In this document: positions 21,697 to 28,781 of the stretch, one piece after another
How the letters are laid out: every line of letters begins with the position of its first letter
Numbering within the stretch: the stretch's first letter is position 1
Origin: a virus
Virus record (IMG/VR): IMGVR_UViG_3300045972_000110
Span: 1 to 46,291 of that record
Reading direction: 5' to 3' (one strand)
DNA: 46,291 bases
Program-made: the position numbers and the translations under genes
Notes under the pieces: generated by a model
What the model was told of the DNA's origin: nothing
Database searches by the model: none
What the model saw: the letters and a program-made list of their open reading frames with translations, nothing else

Positions 21697-22684
21697 GAAT
21701 CCAGCTCGTAAACGCTTTGGTTTCGCTGATGGCCTCGTCGCGGCGATCAGCCTGGGTGACGTACACCACCTCGAAGTCCTTGGACATGCGGCCCACGTAC
21801 TTCAGAAAGGCGGGGAACGTCTCGGGCGTGGTGCGCGCTTCCAGACCGGCCAGCACGGCGTAGCGTGTGGACGGGGAATCGGGCACCATGATGCCTTCGG
21901 GATCGTCGGCGATCTTGTCCAGGTCGGGCATGTTCTTGCGGTCGCGCGCGAAGCCGATCAACTTGGTCGCCACGCCTTCGCCGACGGTGCCCTGGAGGAT
22001 GGGCAGCATCACCTCGGAGCGCAGCTTGCTGTTGATCACCTTATCAGCCACAGCCCAGGTACGGGGCGTATGGAACGCGCGGGCGCCAGCTTCGATCTTT
22101 TCCACAATGAGGTCACCCGGCTGCATGCGGATGTAGCCACGGGTGGTCTCGCTGAGGCCATGGTTGATGGCCCAGTTGTTCCAGTCTTCGTGGTCCACCG
22201 TGAAGTCCAGGTGGATGAAGCGGTTGCACAGGGCGGCAGGCATAGCGTGTACAACGCTGCGGTCAGTGCTGCGGTTGCCAGCAGCCAGAACAGTCCATCC
22301 CGGAGGGAGTTCATAGTCGCCGATCTTGCGGTCCAGGATGAGCTGGTAGGCACCGGCCTGGACCGAGTTAGGCGCGGCGTTGATTTCGTCCAGGAACAGG
22401 ATGCCGTTGCCCTTGGTGGGCAGGCTGGCCATGGGGAAGAAGGCCATGGTCTTGGTCGCGGCGTCGGGCATGGGGAAGCCCTTGAGGTCAGTCGGATCGC
22501 AGTTCGACAGACGGATGTCCACGAACTGAAAGTGATCCTTCTTGGCCTTGATCTTGGAGTTGAGCAGCGCGACGGTTGCGCGCACCACGTCGGATTTGCC
22601 GACGCCGGGAGGACCCCAGATCATGGTCGGCTGCTGGATGCCCACGACGAATTCGAGGGCTTCGATGAGGAGAGAAGGCTTCAT
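21671..22684 (-). CDS. MoxR-like AAA+ ATPase
   Basis: A 337-residue AAA+ ATPase. Walker A is GPPGVGKS (24-31), Walker B GILFLDEINAAP, sensor 1 VLAAGNRSTDRS and the Arg-finger region ALCNRF. An FVDIRLSNCDPTDLKGFP segment is typical of MoxR proteins. MoxR ATPases act as chaperones or activators together with VWA proteins, and the VWA-metallopeptidase and DUF3150-like genes follow on the same strand. Start at 22684 chosen for AGGTGG; a GTG three codons upstream is possible. Confidence 0.9.
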   Translation of the reverse strand: MKPSLLIEALEFVVGIQQPTMIWGPPGVGKSDVVRATVALLNSKIKAKKDHFQFVDIRLSNCDPTDLKGFPMPDAATKTMAFFPMASLPTKGNGILFLDEINAAPNSVQAGAYQLILDRKIGDYELPPGWTVLAAGNRSTDRSVVHAMPAALCNRFIHLDFTVDHEDWNNWAINHGLSETTRGYIRMQPGDLIVEKIEAGARAFHTPRTWAVADKVINSKLRSEVMLPILQGTVGEGVATKLIGFARDRKNMPDLDKIADDPEGIMVPDSPSTRYAVLAGLEARTTPETFPAFLKYVGRMSKDFEVVYVTQADRRDEAISETKAFTSWIRENRNLLV

Positions 22685-22708
22685 GTTGTCCACCTAAGAG
22701 TTGAAGGG

Positions 22709-22927
22709 TTACGGGTACTTGCGCGGCCAGAGCATCAGGTTGACGCGCTCTGCGCCGAAGATCGTGAGATAGGACTCGGGGTACATCACGTTGCCGGGGG
22801 CAACGAACATTCCCTTGACCAGGTAGTGCGGGACATAAGTGATGCCCAGCATCGTGTAGCAGGCGGTCGATTCGACCTCGTGGGGAGTGCTGACGTTAGC
22901 CACGGTAGCTGCGATGGTCAGGTCCAT
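22709..22927 (-). CDS. hypothetical protein (72 aa)
   Basis: A 72-residue soluble protein with central YTMLGITYVPHYLVKGMFV, coupled to the upstream gene by a 32-bp overlap and 24 bp before the MoxR start. Only a weak ribosome site. No family recognised. Confidence 0.55.
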   Translation of the reverse strand: MDLTIAATVANVSTPHEVESTACYTMLGITYVPHYLVKGMFVAPGNVMYPESYLTIFGAERVNLMLWPRKYP

Positions 22928-23057
22928 AGGTCACACAGTGCGTGGTGACTCCAAGCTCATCGCGCTTCGCCTTGGCAGCGGGCTTGGAAGAAAAGAACAG
23001 GTTGGGGATGACTCGACCGGTGGTCAGGTCACGGATGGCGAACAGGCGAAGATTCAT
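22896..23057 (-). CDS. small hypothetical protein (53 aa)
   Basis: A 53-residue basic protein (MNLRLFAIRDLTTGRVIPN, FFSSKPAAKAKRDELG) ending DHRSYRG. The pattern of strand, 'F-S-S-K-x-x-A-K-x-x-R-D' helix and strand is common in short phage proteins that describe a predicted beta-alpha-beta unit. An 18-bp dispersed motif lies 26 bp upstream, so it probably heads the MoxR transcript. Confidence 0.6.
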   Translation of the reverse strand: MNLRLFAIRDLTTGRVIPNLFFSSKPAAKAKRDELGVTTHCVTYGPDHRSYRG

Positions 23058-23083
23058 GGTATCCACTTCTAAGAAGAACGGGG

Positions 23084-23101
23084 TTAGATCGAAAACAGAG
23101 T
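23084..23101 (-). promoter_or_regulatory. 18-bp dispersed motif, copy 6
   Basis: The leftward strand reads ACTCTGTTTTCGATCTAA, 26 bp before the 23057 start. It differs from the primase-helicase copy mainly at the CGATCT/AGATCG positions. Confidence 0.55.
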
Positions 23102-23106
23102 ATAGA

Positions 23107-23268
23107 TTAAGAAATGAAGATGATCTCCTCTTTATTGAACACTTGGTACAGATATCGGTGCTTGTACGGCATGGCAACTTCGACCCGATGGCTGTCGAGC
23201 CACCGCACAATGCGCCCGGATGTCCAGGCTACCGGAACGAGGCGCATTGGCACAAGGACGTTCAGCAC
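23107..23268 (-). CDS. small hypothetical protein (53 aa)
   Basis: A 53-residue protein starting at a GTG that overlaps the upstream stop (GTGCTGA). It is basic and beta-like: VRWLDSHRVEVAMPYKHRYL, ending in an acidic-hydrophobic EEIIFIS. Last gene of the metallophosphoesterase transcript. No family recognised. Confidence 0.5.
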   Translation of the reverse strand: MLNVLVPMRLVPVAWTSGRIVRWLDSHRVEVAMPYKHRYLYQVFNKEEIIFIS

Positions 23269-23405
23269 AGGGTTCCCTTCGATTTGATGTGTTTGTTGCC
23301 GTCATTGCGGAAATACACACGCTCCTGATTCGGCTGGTACTTCGTGTAGCGCCGGGGCACCGTGGGCTGCGGAGGCAGCTTCTTAACTTTTGGTTTGTCG
23401 GTCAC
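23262..23405 (-). CDS. small basic protein (47 aa)
   Basis: A 47-residue Lys/Pro-rich protein (KPKVKKLPPQPTVPRRYTKY) starting by GTGA overlap with the metallophosphoesterase stop. Probably disordered and nucleic-acid-binding by composition. Function unknown. Confidence 0.5.
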   Translation of the reverse strand: MTDKPKVKKLPPQPTVPRRYTKYQPNQERVYFRNDGNKHIKSKGTLC

Positions 23406-23923
23406 TTGTTCATCTCCTGCGCCCGGAGGTTGTTCACCACCATGCGCTGCATCACGTCGTCGATGGACATGGGGGCCATGACCTTCGAGGCATCCACACC
23501 CACATCCAGGCGGTTGTGCTTCACACCGGCTGTGCCGTGTGAGTGGCCGTGCAGGTGGTACTGGTACTCGCGGCGCCACGACTCCAGAGGGTAGTGGCAG
23601 AGCACGAAGCGGCGCGCGGGGTCCACCTTCAGGTACGCCAGCTCGGGCAGCACCTCGTCGAAGAGGTGCATGACCTTCTTGGCGCGCTCCAGGTCGTGGT
23701 TGCCAGGCACCAGCTTGATCTTGCCGTTGAGGCGCGGAATCAGGTGGTAGTCGCCGAAGGCCACGTCGCCGAGGTGGTAGACGGTGTCCTTGGGCTTCAC
23801 GGTCTCGTTCCACATTTGCACCATGCACTCGTTCATCCCCTCCACGGTTTCGAACGGACGCTTGCAGTATTGGATGATGTTGTTGTGCCCGAAGTGTGTG
23901 TCGGATACGAAGAAGATGGTCAT
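23402..23923 (-). CDS. calcineurin-like metallophosphoesterase
   Basis: A 173-residue phosphoesterase. Metal-site motifs: SDTHFGHNN (D-x-H), LGDVAFGD (GD), PGNHDLER (GNHD), CHYPLESW (H) and HGHSHG (GH-x-H). Small phage enzymes of this type hydrolyse phosphodiesters or nucleotides; some counter host signalling nucleotides, but the substrate cannot be read from sequence. Coupled by ATGA to the 42-residue gene upstream. Confidence 0.9.
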   Translation of the reverse strand: MTIFFVSDTHFGHNNIIQYCKRPFETVEGMNECMVQMWNETVKPKDTVYHLGDVAFGDYHLIPRLNGKIKLVPGNHDLERAKKVMHLFDEVLPELAYLKVDPARRFVLCHYPLESWRREYQYHLHGHSHGTAGVKHNRLDVGVDASKVMAPMSIDDVMQRMVVNNLRAQEMNK

Positions 23924-24048
23924 TCTTCAACCTCGAAGTAAATTATTTCTGTCCATTCGGAGCGGGAGTCGTAACGCTCCAACTCCTTCTTGAAATTCCA
24001 TTCATTGAAGGTGTCGTCCCACCGAATGAATCCGCGCTTGGCTTTCAT
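23920..24048 (-). CDS. small hypothetical protein (42 aa)
   Basis: A 42-residue protein (KRGFIRWDDTFNEWNFKKEL) between two 4-bp overlaps. It is acidic at the C-terminus. No family recognised; overlaps on both sides are the support. Confidence 0.5.
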   Translation of the reverse strand: MKAKRGFIRWDDTFNEWNFKKELERYDSRSEWTEIIYFEVEE

Positions 24049-24341
24049 TTGGCGACTCCAATCACGGCCAACGCGATGGCCTTTTGCGGGGTGCATTCAC
24101 TCACGTAGATTCCTTTGTAGCCGGCTTCCCACCCGTAGTCCCAGCGGATGGGGAACGCGTTGTACCGCTCCGCAACCGGTCCAGCGATGGTCCAGTCGCG
24201 GTAGTCGAAGACTTTCCAGTCGTTGTGCCACGTGTAGTCATTGCTGACGTTGACGTAGAAGACGCCACTCTCGACGGCGCATTGACGCTCAGTCCACCCA
24301 ATCGCCAGTGCGAGGGCCTTGGAGATTTCGAGGTCGGTCAC
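24045..24341 (-). CDS. conserved hypothetical phage protein (98 aa)
   Basis: A 98-residue protein: helix ISKALALAIGW, then aromatic-rich WHNDWKVFDYRDW, FPIRWDYGWEAGYKG, and a final helix TPQKAIALAVIGVAK. This resembles a widespread family of about 100-residue phage proteins that start with A-L-A-x-A-I-G-W, function unknown. GTG start overlapping the upstream stop. Confidence 0.65.
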   Translation of the reverse strand: MTDLEISKALALAIGWTERQCAVESGVFYVNVSNDYTWHNDWKVFDYRDWTIAGPVAERYNAFPIRWDYGWEAGYKGIYVSECTPQKAIALAVIGVAK

Positions 24342-24634
24342 GCCACCACCTCATTAGGCACAGCGCTGAGCATGCCCTTCAGCGTGGGGCCAAGCGTGTT
24401 CGCGCCGTAGCCCCCGTGTTTGTAGTAGAGGGTCTTCTTCCCGTTCCACTCGGAATAGACCTGCATCACCACCGTGCCATCAGCATAGGCGTGGCCGGTG
24501 CGACGGGCTTTGTCAGAGAGCACCACGGTGTCGCCACTGAGGTTCAACCACTCGGCTGGACGGTCAGTCGTGATGAACTGCGGCGCGTTGTGCGCTGTCG
24601 GGCGCGGACGGTATTCGATGATGAAGGTTGTCAT
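24338..24634 (-). CDS. hypothetical protein (98 aa)
   Basis: The start at 24634 is preceded by GGGAGG at slightly long spacing. A beta-rich 98-residue protein (TTFIIEYRPRP, GTVVMQVYSEWNGKKTLYY). It shares its first 71 bp with the out-of-frame end of the zinc-finger-like gene upstream. Function unknown. Confidence 0.6.
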   Translation of the reverse strand: MTTFIIEYRPRPTAHNAPQFITTDRPAEWLNLSGDTVVLSDKARRTGHAYADGTVVMQVYSEWNGKKTLYYKHGGYGANTLGPTLKGMLSAVPNEVVA

Positions 24635-24923
24635 GATTCCATGCCTCCCAGAGGGTTCTTGCTGCTTTGCTGGGTTTGGGTTTGTACACACCCTTCTTAG
24701 GGGGTGTGCCACTTGGGTGCGCTTTGCCAAAGACTTGTCGGAAAAGGTACAGCCACACGCCGCACTCTTTGCAGTGCGTGGCGTAGACCTTCTTGCGCGA
24801 GTCCCGCGTGAAGTCGCTGCTCCTCTTCTGTTCGCCACAACACGCACACCCGCGTAACTTGGGTGGGCACCCGACCCGCAGGTTTGTCTGGCGGTTCGGG
24901 TTGAACGGGGGCGGTCCGGCCAT
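24564..24923 (-). CDS. zinc-ribbon-like hypothetical protein (119 aa)
   Basis: The start at 24923 overlaps the upstream stop (TAATG). Residues about 25-57 form a zinc-ribbon pattern, CACC...HCKEC, with SSDFTRDSRKK between, as in many phage zinc-finger proteins. A basic tail follows. The last 24 residues overlap the next gene in another frame, so the true end could be altered by an error; I keep the ORF as read. Confidence 0.6.
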   Translation of the reverse strand: MAGPPPFNPNRQTNLRVGCPPKLRGCACCGEQKRSSDFTRDSRKKVYATHCKECGVWLYLFRQVFGKAHPSGTPPKKGVYKPKPSKAARTLWEAWNHDNLHHRIPSAPDSAQRAAVHHD

Positions 24924-25735
24924 TACTTCACGTTGATGAAGGGCAGGGCACCACCAGCCTGCGTGGTGGGCAGCTTGCCGTCCCACTTGGCGATGGCCTG
25001 GAGCTGCACATATTCAGCGCCGCCCGAGGCTGCAACAGCCGAGGCACGCAGCTTGGTGGCGTCAGCGTCACCGGCAGCTTCGACACGTTTGCGGTCGGCT
25101 TCGAGCTTGGCCAGCTCCAGCTCCTTGGTCTTGGCGTTGATCTGGAACTGGCGTGTAGCCGATTCCTTCACTGCGGCTTCCAGCGTCGGGTCGGTCTGCA
25201 TGTTGCGCACGTTGACGCTGCGCACGAAGAACCAGCCCTTGCCTGCCGAGGCGTCCAGGTCAGCTTGCAGGGTCTTCACCACGCCGTCAGCGATGCTGGC
25301 GCGTTCGGTGTGGACTGTGGAGCTGTTGCGCTTGGCGATGTCGCTGTAGATCGCTTCACGCGCCTGGCGCGTCACGTAGTTGATGCCCACGCGTGCGCCG
25401 TCTTCGTCTTTTTCCTTGGTGAGGTCACCAGGCCAGCGGGTCATGATCTCGGGCGCGTGGGCCGGGTCGATCTGGACGTAAATGTCCACGTCCAGGTCAG
25501 CCAGGTTGATCTTGTCGGCCGTCTGGGGCTTCAGGTCGTCGAGCGACAGGCGCAGTTCCTTGGCGCTGACCTCGGTCACGCGCTTGAATAGGGTGAAGTA
25601 CATGCCAGGGGGCATGGTCTCCTTCTTGACCTGGCCCAGCGTGGACTCGACGCCCACGTTGCCGGTGTCAATCTGGGAGCAGCCGGTCACCAAAGCGGCC
25701 AAGGAGATGAAGGCGACGGAGAAGAGTTTTTTCAT
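24923..25735 (-). CDS. SPFH/prohibitin-like lipoprotein
   Basis: A 270-residue protein with signal peptide MKKLFSVAFISLAALVTGC and lipobox Cys19, so it is predicted to be lipid-anchored outside the cytoplasm. The body is an SPFH/band-7 domain (GNVGVESTLGQVKKETMPPG, DVDIYVQIDP, VTRQAREAI, GWFFVRSVNVRN) followed by the Ala/Glu-rich coiled coil that drives oligomerisation in this family. Phage copies are known, but their job is unclear; membrane protection or superinfection control are options. Confidence 0.85.
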   Translation of the reverse strand: MKKLFSVAFISLAALVTGCSQIDTGNVGVESTLGQVKKETMPPGMYFTLFKRVTEVSAKELRLSLDDLKPQTADKINLADLDVDIYVQIDPAHAPEIMTRWPGDLTKEKDEDGARVGINYVTRQAREAIYSDIAKRNSSTVHTERASIADGVVKTLQADLDASAGKGWFFVRSVNVRNMQTDPTLEAAVKESATRQFQINAKTKELELAKLEADRKRVEAAGDADATKLRASAVAASGGAEYVQLQAIAKWDGKLPTTQAGGALPFINVK

Positions 25736-25923
25736 ACGATGTTGATAGAGCTGAGACGAACGGCGGTGAACAGGGCACCGAAGATTGCAGTGCTGAGGAT
25801 CGTGATCCACGGCAGATGCTTGCGAGCGAGTCGCTTCACCGTGCGCCGGAACAGCGCCGAGGAAGTGACCCACATGAAGTAGGCGAGCAGCCCAAGGACG
25901 AGCAGGAGGAGGGCGTGTTTCAT
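25732..25923 (-). CDS. small membrane protein (63 aa)
   Basis: Two membrane helices, about residues 3-25 and 40-57, joined by a basic loop RRTVKRLARKH. Coupled by ATGA overlap to the SPFH lipoprotein gene, so the two may act together at the envelope. Function unknown. Confidence 0.65.
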   Translation of the reverse strand: MKHALLLLVLGLLAYFMWVTSSALFRRTVKRLARKHLPWITILSTAIFGALFTAVRLSSINIV

Positions 25924-26093
25924 TCGATCACCACCGTTTCAGGGTGTTTGATGAGCTTGGCACGCATTACAGCGGCTTCACGGTTGCTCCAGAAGTCAAC
26001 CTTGACCCAGATAGGTAGCCACCAACGCTTCACATAGATACCGTAAAACTGGTCACCGTAAGCGCTGACGTACGGTTGAACTTTGACTTTCAC
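25920..26093 (-). CDS. small hypothetical protein (57 aa)
   Basis: A 57-residue protein starting at a GTG overlapping the upstream stop. It shows FYGIYVKRWWLPIWVKVDFW, then helix NREAAVMRAKLIKHP. This strand-Trp-helix form is common in tiny phage proteins of unknown role. Confidence 0.55.
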   Translation of the reverse strand: MKVKVQPYVSAYGDQFYGIYVKRWWLPIWVKVDFWSNREAAVMRAKLIKHPETVVIE

Positions 26094-26611
26094 GGGCGGC
26101 TGTCCACGAAGGCCACGAGCTTGTCGATGTCGAGCTGGAGTTCGTGGATCACGTTCTTCAGCTTCTGGGGCTTGGCTACGATCTTATTCAGACCTTCGAT
26201 CTTGCGTTCCAGGTCGGCAATCTTGGTGAAGATTTGCGAATCGCTCATGCTGGCGGCGTCTTCGCCCTGGATGAAGGTCTTGGTTTCGATATTCTTGGTC
26301 ATGGGTTCTTCCTTGCGGAGTTGAGGTTGGGGGGAATTGATGAAGCCTTCTTGCTGCGCCGTTTCAGTGGGCAGCACGATGCGGTAGTAGGTCGTGGTCG
26401 ACGTGTCGAACTCGACCAGGCCGAGCTGGCGCAACTTCACGACCACGCCATCGGAGGGACGTGACAGCGTCTGAGCCATCTGCTTGAGCGTGGCGCCGGC
26501 CATGTAGAGGCTGCGCAGTTGTTCGTACTCGTGGTCAGTCCAGGTCTTGCCGTGGCGTGCGCGGATTTCATAGTCGTTCCGCGCAAAGCCTGTATCAAAC
26601 TTGTGTCTCAT
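26090..26611 (-). CDS. SANT/HTH-like domain plus coiled-coil protein, with internal start
   Basis: A 173-residue protein. Residues about 20-65 form a helix-turn-helix of SANT type (KTWTDHEYEQLRSLYMAG, TLKQMAQTLSRPSDGVVV). Residues 104-173 form a coiled-coil unit (MTKNIETKTFIQGEDAASMS, then SQIFTKIADLERKIEGLNKI). AAGGAAG lies 5 bp before the internal in-frame ATG at residue 104, so the C-terminal part is probably also made alone. Stand-alone relatives of that unit exist in phages. Regulatory role possible. Confidence 0.65.
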   Translation of the reverse strand: MRHKFDTGFARNDYEIRARHGKTWTDHEYEQLRSLYMAGATLKQMAQTLSRPSDGVVVKLRQLGLVEFDTSTTTYYRIVLPTETAQQEGFINSPQPQLRKEEPMTKNIETKTFIQGEDAASMSDSQIFTKIADLERKIEGLNKIVAKPQKLKNVIHELQLDIDKLVAFVDSRP

Positions 26612-27030
26612 GCCAGCTTCTCCAGGTACGCCTTGACCTTCGATTCGTTCTCGTTGCGGTCGTCGTCGTAGCCACCGGTGCTGAAGTAGAACTTGTCGGA
26701 CTTCAGGTATTCGAGCTGGGTTTCTTCGGGGTCAAACTGACCTTCGAAGCCGTAGCAGGAGCAGTGACCGCCGCTGAACTCCCACAGCGTGTTGTCGCTG
26801 TTCTTGCGCATAAGGAACCAGGAGGATGAGTCGCACCCCCAGTTACCCACGGACTCATAGGCGATCAAGATGGTGAAGTCGTCCAGCTTCTTAGCCAACG
26901 TGGCCACGTCGTCGCTCGGACGACCGTAGTCGAAACCAGACTTGTCACCGGCGTATTCGCCAGCGATGTGTTTTTTGACTTCGTAGGGCGTCATGCCTTT
27001 GAGGTCAGCGAGGAATAGAGGGTTGTTCAT
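26608..27030 (-). CDS. conserved hypothetical phage protein (140 aa)
   Basis: Start at 27030 by ATGA overlap. Contains FTILIAYESVGNWGCDSSSW and the motif GGHCSCYGFEGQFDPEET, which recurs in a phage family of unknown function. Acidic C-terminus ending in a short helix. It may bind a metal through the His/Cys cluster. Confidence 0.7.
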   Translation of the reverse strand: MNNPLFLADLKGMTPYEVKKHIAGEYAGDKSGFDYGRPSDDVATLAKKLDDFTILIAYESVGNWGCDSSSWFLMRKNSDNTLWEFSGGHCSCYGFEGQFDPEETQLEYLKSDKFYFSTGGYDDDRNENESKVKAYLEKLA

Positions 27031-27221
27031 TTGCTTTCTTCTTTCGCAACGTGAGCCACCGGCATGTACAGCACGGTGAGATTGGTGACGGCCCATTCGA
27101 GGGCCTGGATTTCAGACTTGTCCCACGTGTTCACAAAGTCTGGGTTAGCTGCGCGCTTGCGCAAGAAATCAATGCGTCGCTTGAGCATGCGCAAATGCTT
27201 CGCTGGTCCTGATCCACTCAT
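27027..27221 (-). CDS. hypothetical helical protein (64 aa)
   Basis: A basic 64-residue helical protein (AKHLRMLKRRIDFLRKRAAN, EIQALEWAVTNL). An 18-bp dispersed motif ends 2 bp before its ATG and contains the only purine-rich stretch there. First gene after the tag cluster. Function unknown. Confidence 0.6.
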   Translation of the reverse strand: MSGSGPAKHLRMLKRRIDFLRKRAANPDFVNTWDKSEIQALEWAVTNLTVLYMPVAHVAKEESK

Positions 27222-27223
27222 CT

Positions 27224-27241
27224 TTCGATCTTTCTTAGAGG
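27224..27241 (-). promoter_or_regulatory. 18-bp dispersed motif, copy 7
   Basis: The leftward strand reads CCTCTAAGAAAGATCGAA, ending 2 bp before the 27221 ATG. Unlike copies 4 and 5, its TAA is not a stop codon of the preceding gene, so the conservation is not due to coding. Confidence 0.55.
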
Positions 27242-27248
27242 TTAGATT

Positions 27249-27473
27249 CTAGCTGTAGGTTCCACGCAATCGGGCGAGTGCGGCGTTGTCCTCGGTTAAA
27301 TAAATTCCTTCGCGTCCTCCGTTGCCCTCGTGCCACCGAGAGCACTTCGGTTCGTGGTTAGGAAATTTGCACGACACTTGCTCCCCGGTAGTAGTGTTGC
27401 GGAGGTCGTAGTAGCACGGCTTGCAGCCGGTGCCATACTGTACGTGGATCATCACAATCTTCTCTTCAGCCAT
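27249..27473 (-). CDS. Cys4 small protein with C-terminal ALARLRG tag, paralogue 1
   Basis: A 74-residue protein: MAEEKIVMIHV strand, CKPC, two further Cys (VSCKF and PKCSR), then IYLTEDNAALARLRGTYS. The four Cys suggest a zinc site. It is the last gene of the cluster: nothing starts inside or right after its tag, and LRG is written TTG-CGT-GGA with no ribosome site. The tag is therefore kept at protein level. Confidence 0.75.
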   Translation of the reverse strand: MAEEKIVMIHVQYGTGCKPCYYDLRNTTTGEQVSCKFPNHEPKCSRWHEGNGGREGIYLTEDNAALARLRGTYS

Positions 27474-27669
27474 ACGTGCCCCTCAGTCTTGCGAGTGCGG
27501 CCTTGTCCTCGGTGAGGTAGATGTATTCCTTCGCGCCGAAGTGATCACGTTTGGAGCACTTGCGGTTCGGCACATCGGGGTGGCTGCACAGTGCTGCGCA
27601 TGCGTAGTGACAGTTCTCACATCCGTGGTCAATAGGCACCCTAATCTTGACGATCTTCTCTTCGCTCAC
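27466..27669 (-). CDS. Cys4 small protein with C-terminal ALARLRG tag, paralogue 2
   Basis: A 67-residue close paralogue of the next gene: MSEEKIVKIRV, GCENC, C at ALCSH and RKCSK (with one extra Cys), YIYLTEDKAALARLRGTYG. GTG start; AGAGGAGG in the upstream gene's tag codons is its ribosome site. Function unknown. Confidence 0.75.
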   Translation of the reverse strand: MSEEKIVKIRVPIDHGCENCHYACAALCSHPDVPNRKCSKRDHFGAKEYIYLTEDKAALARLRGTYG

Positions 27670-27902
27670 AGCTTGCCTCCTCTCAGTCGCGCCAGGGCCA
27701 GGCGGTCGGCGCTGATGAACACGACCTCGGTGCGGTCGGGGCGCTCTTCCTCCCCGCAGTTCAGAACGTCACACAGGCCCATGCGGGTCCTGTGTCCTTC
27801 ACAGACCCCGCAGCCCTTGTCTTGTGTACCTGGCGGTATGTCGAAGACAGACACAGCGCACATCTCCACACCGAGGTGGGTGATGGTCTCAAGTGGGGTC
27901 AT
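27666..27902 (-). CDS. Cys4 small protein with C-terminal ALARLRG tag, paralogue 3
   Basis: A 78-residue protein with GCGVC, then MGLCDVLNC, and VVFISADRLALARLRGGKL at the end. It starts inside the YYDPT tail codons of the upstream paralogue. Its own CTG-AGA-GGA tag codons serve as ribosome site for paralogue 2. Confidence 0.75.
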   Translation of the reverse strand: MTPLETITHLGVEMCAVSVFDIPPGTQDKGCGVCEGHRTRMGLCDVLNCGEEERPDRTEVVFISADRLALARLRGGKL

Positions 27903-28128
27903 AGTAGCCTCGCAGCCTGGCCAAGAGGGCCTTGTCAGGGGGGACGAAGATTACGCCCTCGGGGCCTGTCTTGCGTCCGCTCTCGCTGCGTGCAGTGGAG
28001 GTGCAGTACGCAAGGCCTCTGCAAGATATTTTCCAGAACACACACGGCTCACAGCCCTGCTGTATGGTGTCCGTGATCGCAGTGGCGGTTATGTCGTCGA
28101 TGGTCACGGTCTCGTAGATGCGTATCAC
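27889..28128 (-). CDS. Cys4 small protein with C-terminal ALARLRG tag, paralogue 4
   Basis: A 79-residue protein: MIRIYETVTIDDITATAI, GCEPC, SCRGLAYC, VIFVPPDKALLARLRGYYDPT. GTG start overlapping the upstream stop. Function unknown. Confidence 0.75.
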   Translation of the reverse strand: MIRIYETVTIDDITATAITDTIQQGCEPCVFWKISCRGLAYCTSTARSESGRKTGPEGVIFVPPDKALLARLRGYYDPT

Positions 28129-28337
28129 AGCTCACCTCGCAGTCGCGCTTTGAGCGCATCGTCGGGCAGCATGAAGAACACGGTGGTCTCGTCGCGGCGT
28201 TCAGATGAAAGGCACGGGAGAGCGCCGCAGTCGTGCAGTTCCCTGAACACGCAATGCGTGCAGCGACCTCCGTTCACATGCACCACAGGCGTCAGCTCCT
28301 GGTCGCGATGCGTCTCGTCGGGCAGCAGCTTACTCAC
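28125..28337 (-). CDS. Cys4 small protein with C-terminal ALARLRG tag, paralogue 5
   Basis: A 70-residue protein: RCTHC, HDCGALPC, TVFFMLPDDALKARLRGEL. The LPDD-AL-x-ARLRG end is the closest match to the scaffold protein's C-terminus (LPDDVLARMRGDEFV). GTG start within the upstream gene's last codons. Confidence 0.75.
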   Translation of the reverse strand: MSKLLPDETHRDQELTPVVHVNGGRCTHCVFRELHDCGALPCLSSERRDETTVFFMLPDDALKARLRGEL

Positions 28338-28560
28338 GCCACTCTCCGCGCAGCCTCACCAGTGCGGCCTGCTCACTCGTGAGGAAGATCACGTCCTGGC
28401 TGTCTTTGCGTTCGGATTTCATGCAAGGGACTTCCAGGCAGTCATGGTCTTTGTGCAGCGCGCAGTGAGCGCACCAATCTTCTACGTCGGCATGTCTGAT
28501 GCCGTTCATGGGGTGGAGCACCAAACCTTCATGGGTCTCAGGTTTCAGAACTTGGTTCAT
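28330..28560 (-). CDS. Cys4 small protein with C-terminal ALARLRG tag, paralogue 6
   Basis: A 76-residue protein: WCAHC, HDCLEVPC, VIFLTSEQAALVRLRGEWRE. It resembles paralogue 5 across its length. Its start overlaps the end of the frameshifted paralogue 7. Function unknown. Confidence 0.75.
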   Translation of the reverse strand: MNQVLKPETHEGLVLHPMNGIRHADVEDWCAHCALHKDHDCLEVPCMKSERKDSQDVIFLTSEQAALVRLRGEWRE

Positions 28561-28781
28561 TTATTCTTCCTCTCAATCTTGCTTTGAGTGCGTCATCTGT
28601 GTACATCCAGATGATGGTTTTCCCGTCGGGAGGTGTATCGTTGCAACGGCCTATCACGGTGGTGCATTTGCTCACGTCATACCCAATGCACGCGTGGCAG
28701 GGTAGGGCTGGGTCCCCCTACGTTATGCACCGCCACGATCTCCTTGCCTTCATAGACCTTGGTCTCCAGCAGTTGGATCAT
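28538..28781 (-). pseudogene. frameshifted Cys4/ALARLRG paralogue 7
   Basis: The ATG at 28781 overlaps the upstream stop and encodes MIQLLETKVYEGKEIVAVHN, nearly identical to paralogue 8. The frame then runs into an early stop. Skipping one base in the G5 run (C5 at 28714-28718) restores a full family protein: PCHACIGYDV, SKC, GRC, IIWMYTDDALKARLRG and a short tail ending at 28538. This is either a real one-base insertion, a homopolymer sequencing error, or, less likely, a programmed shift. Confidence 0.7.
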
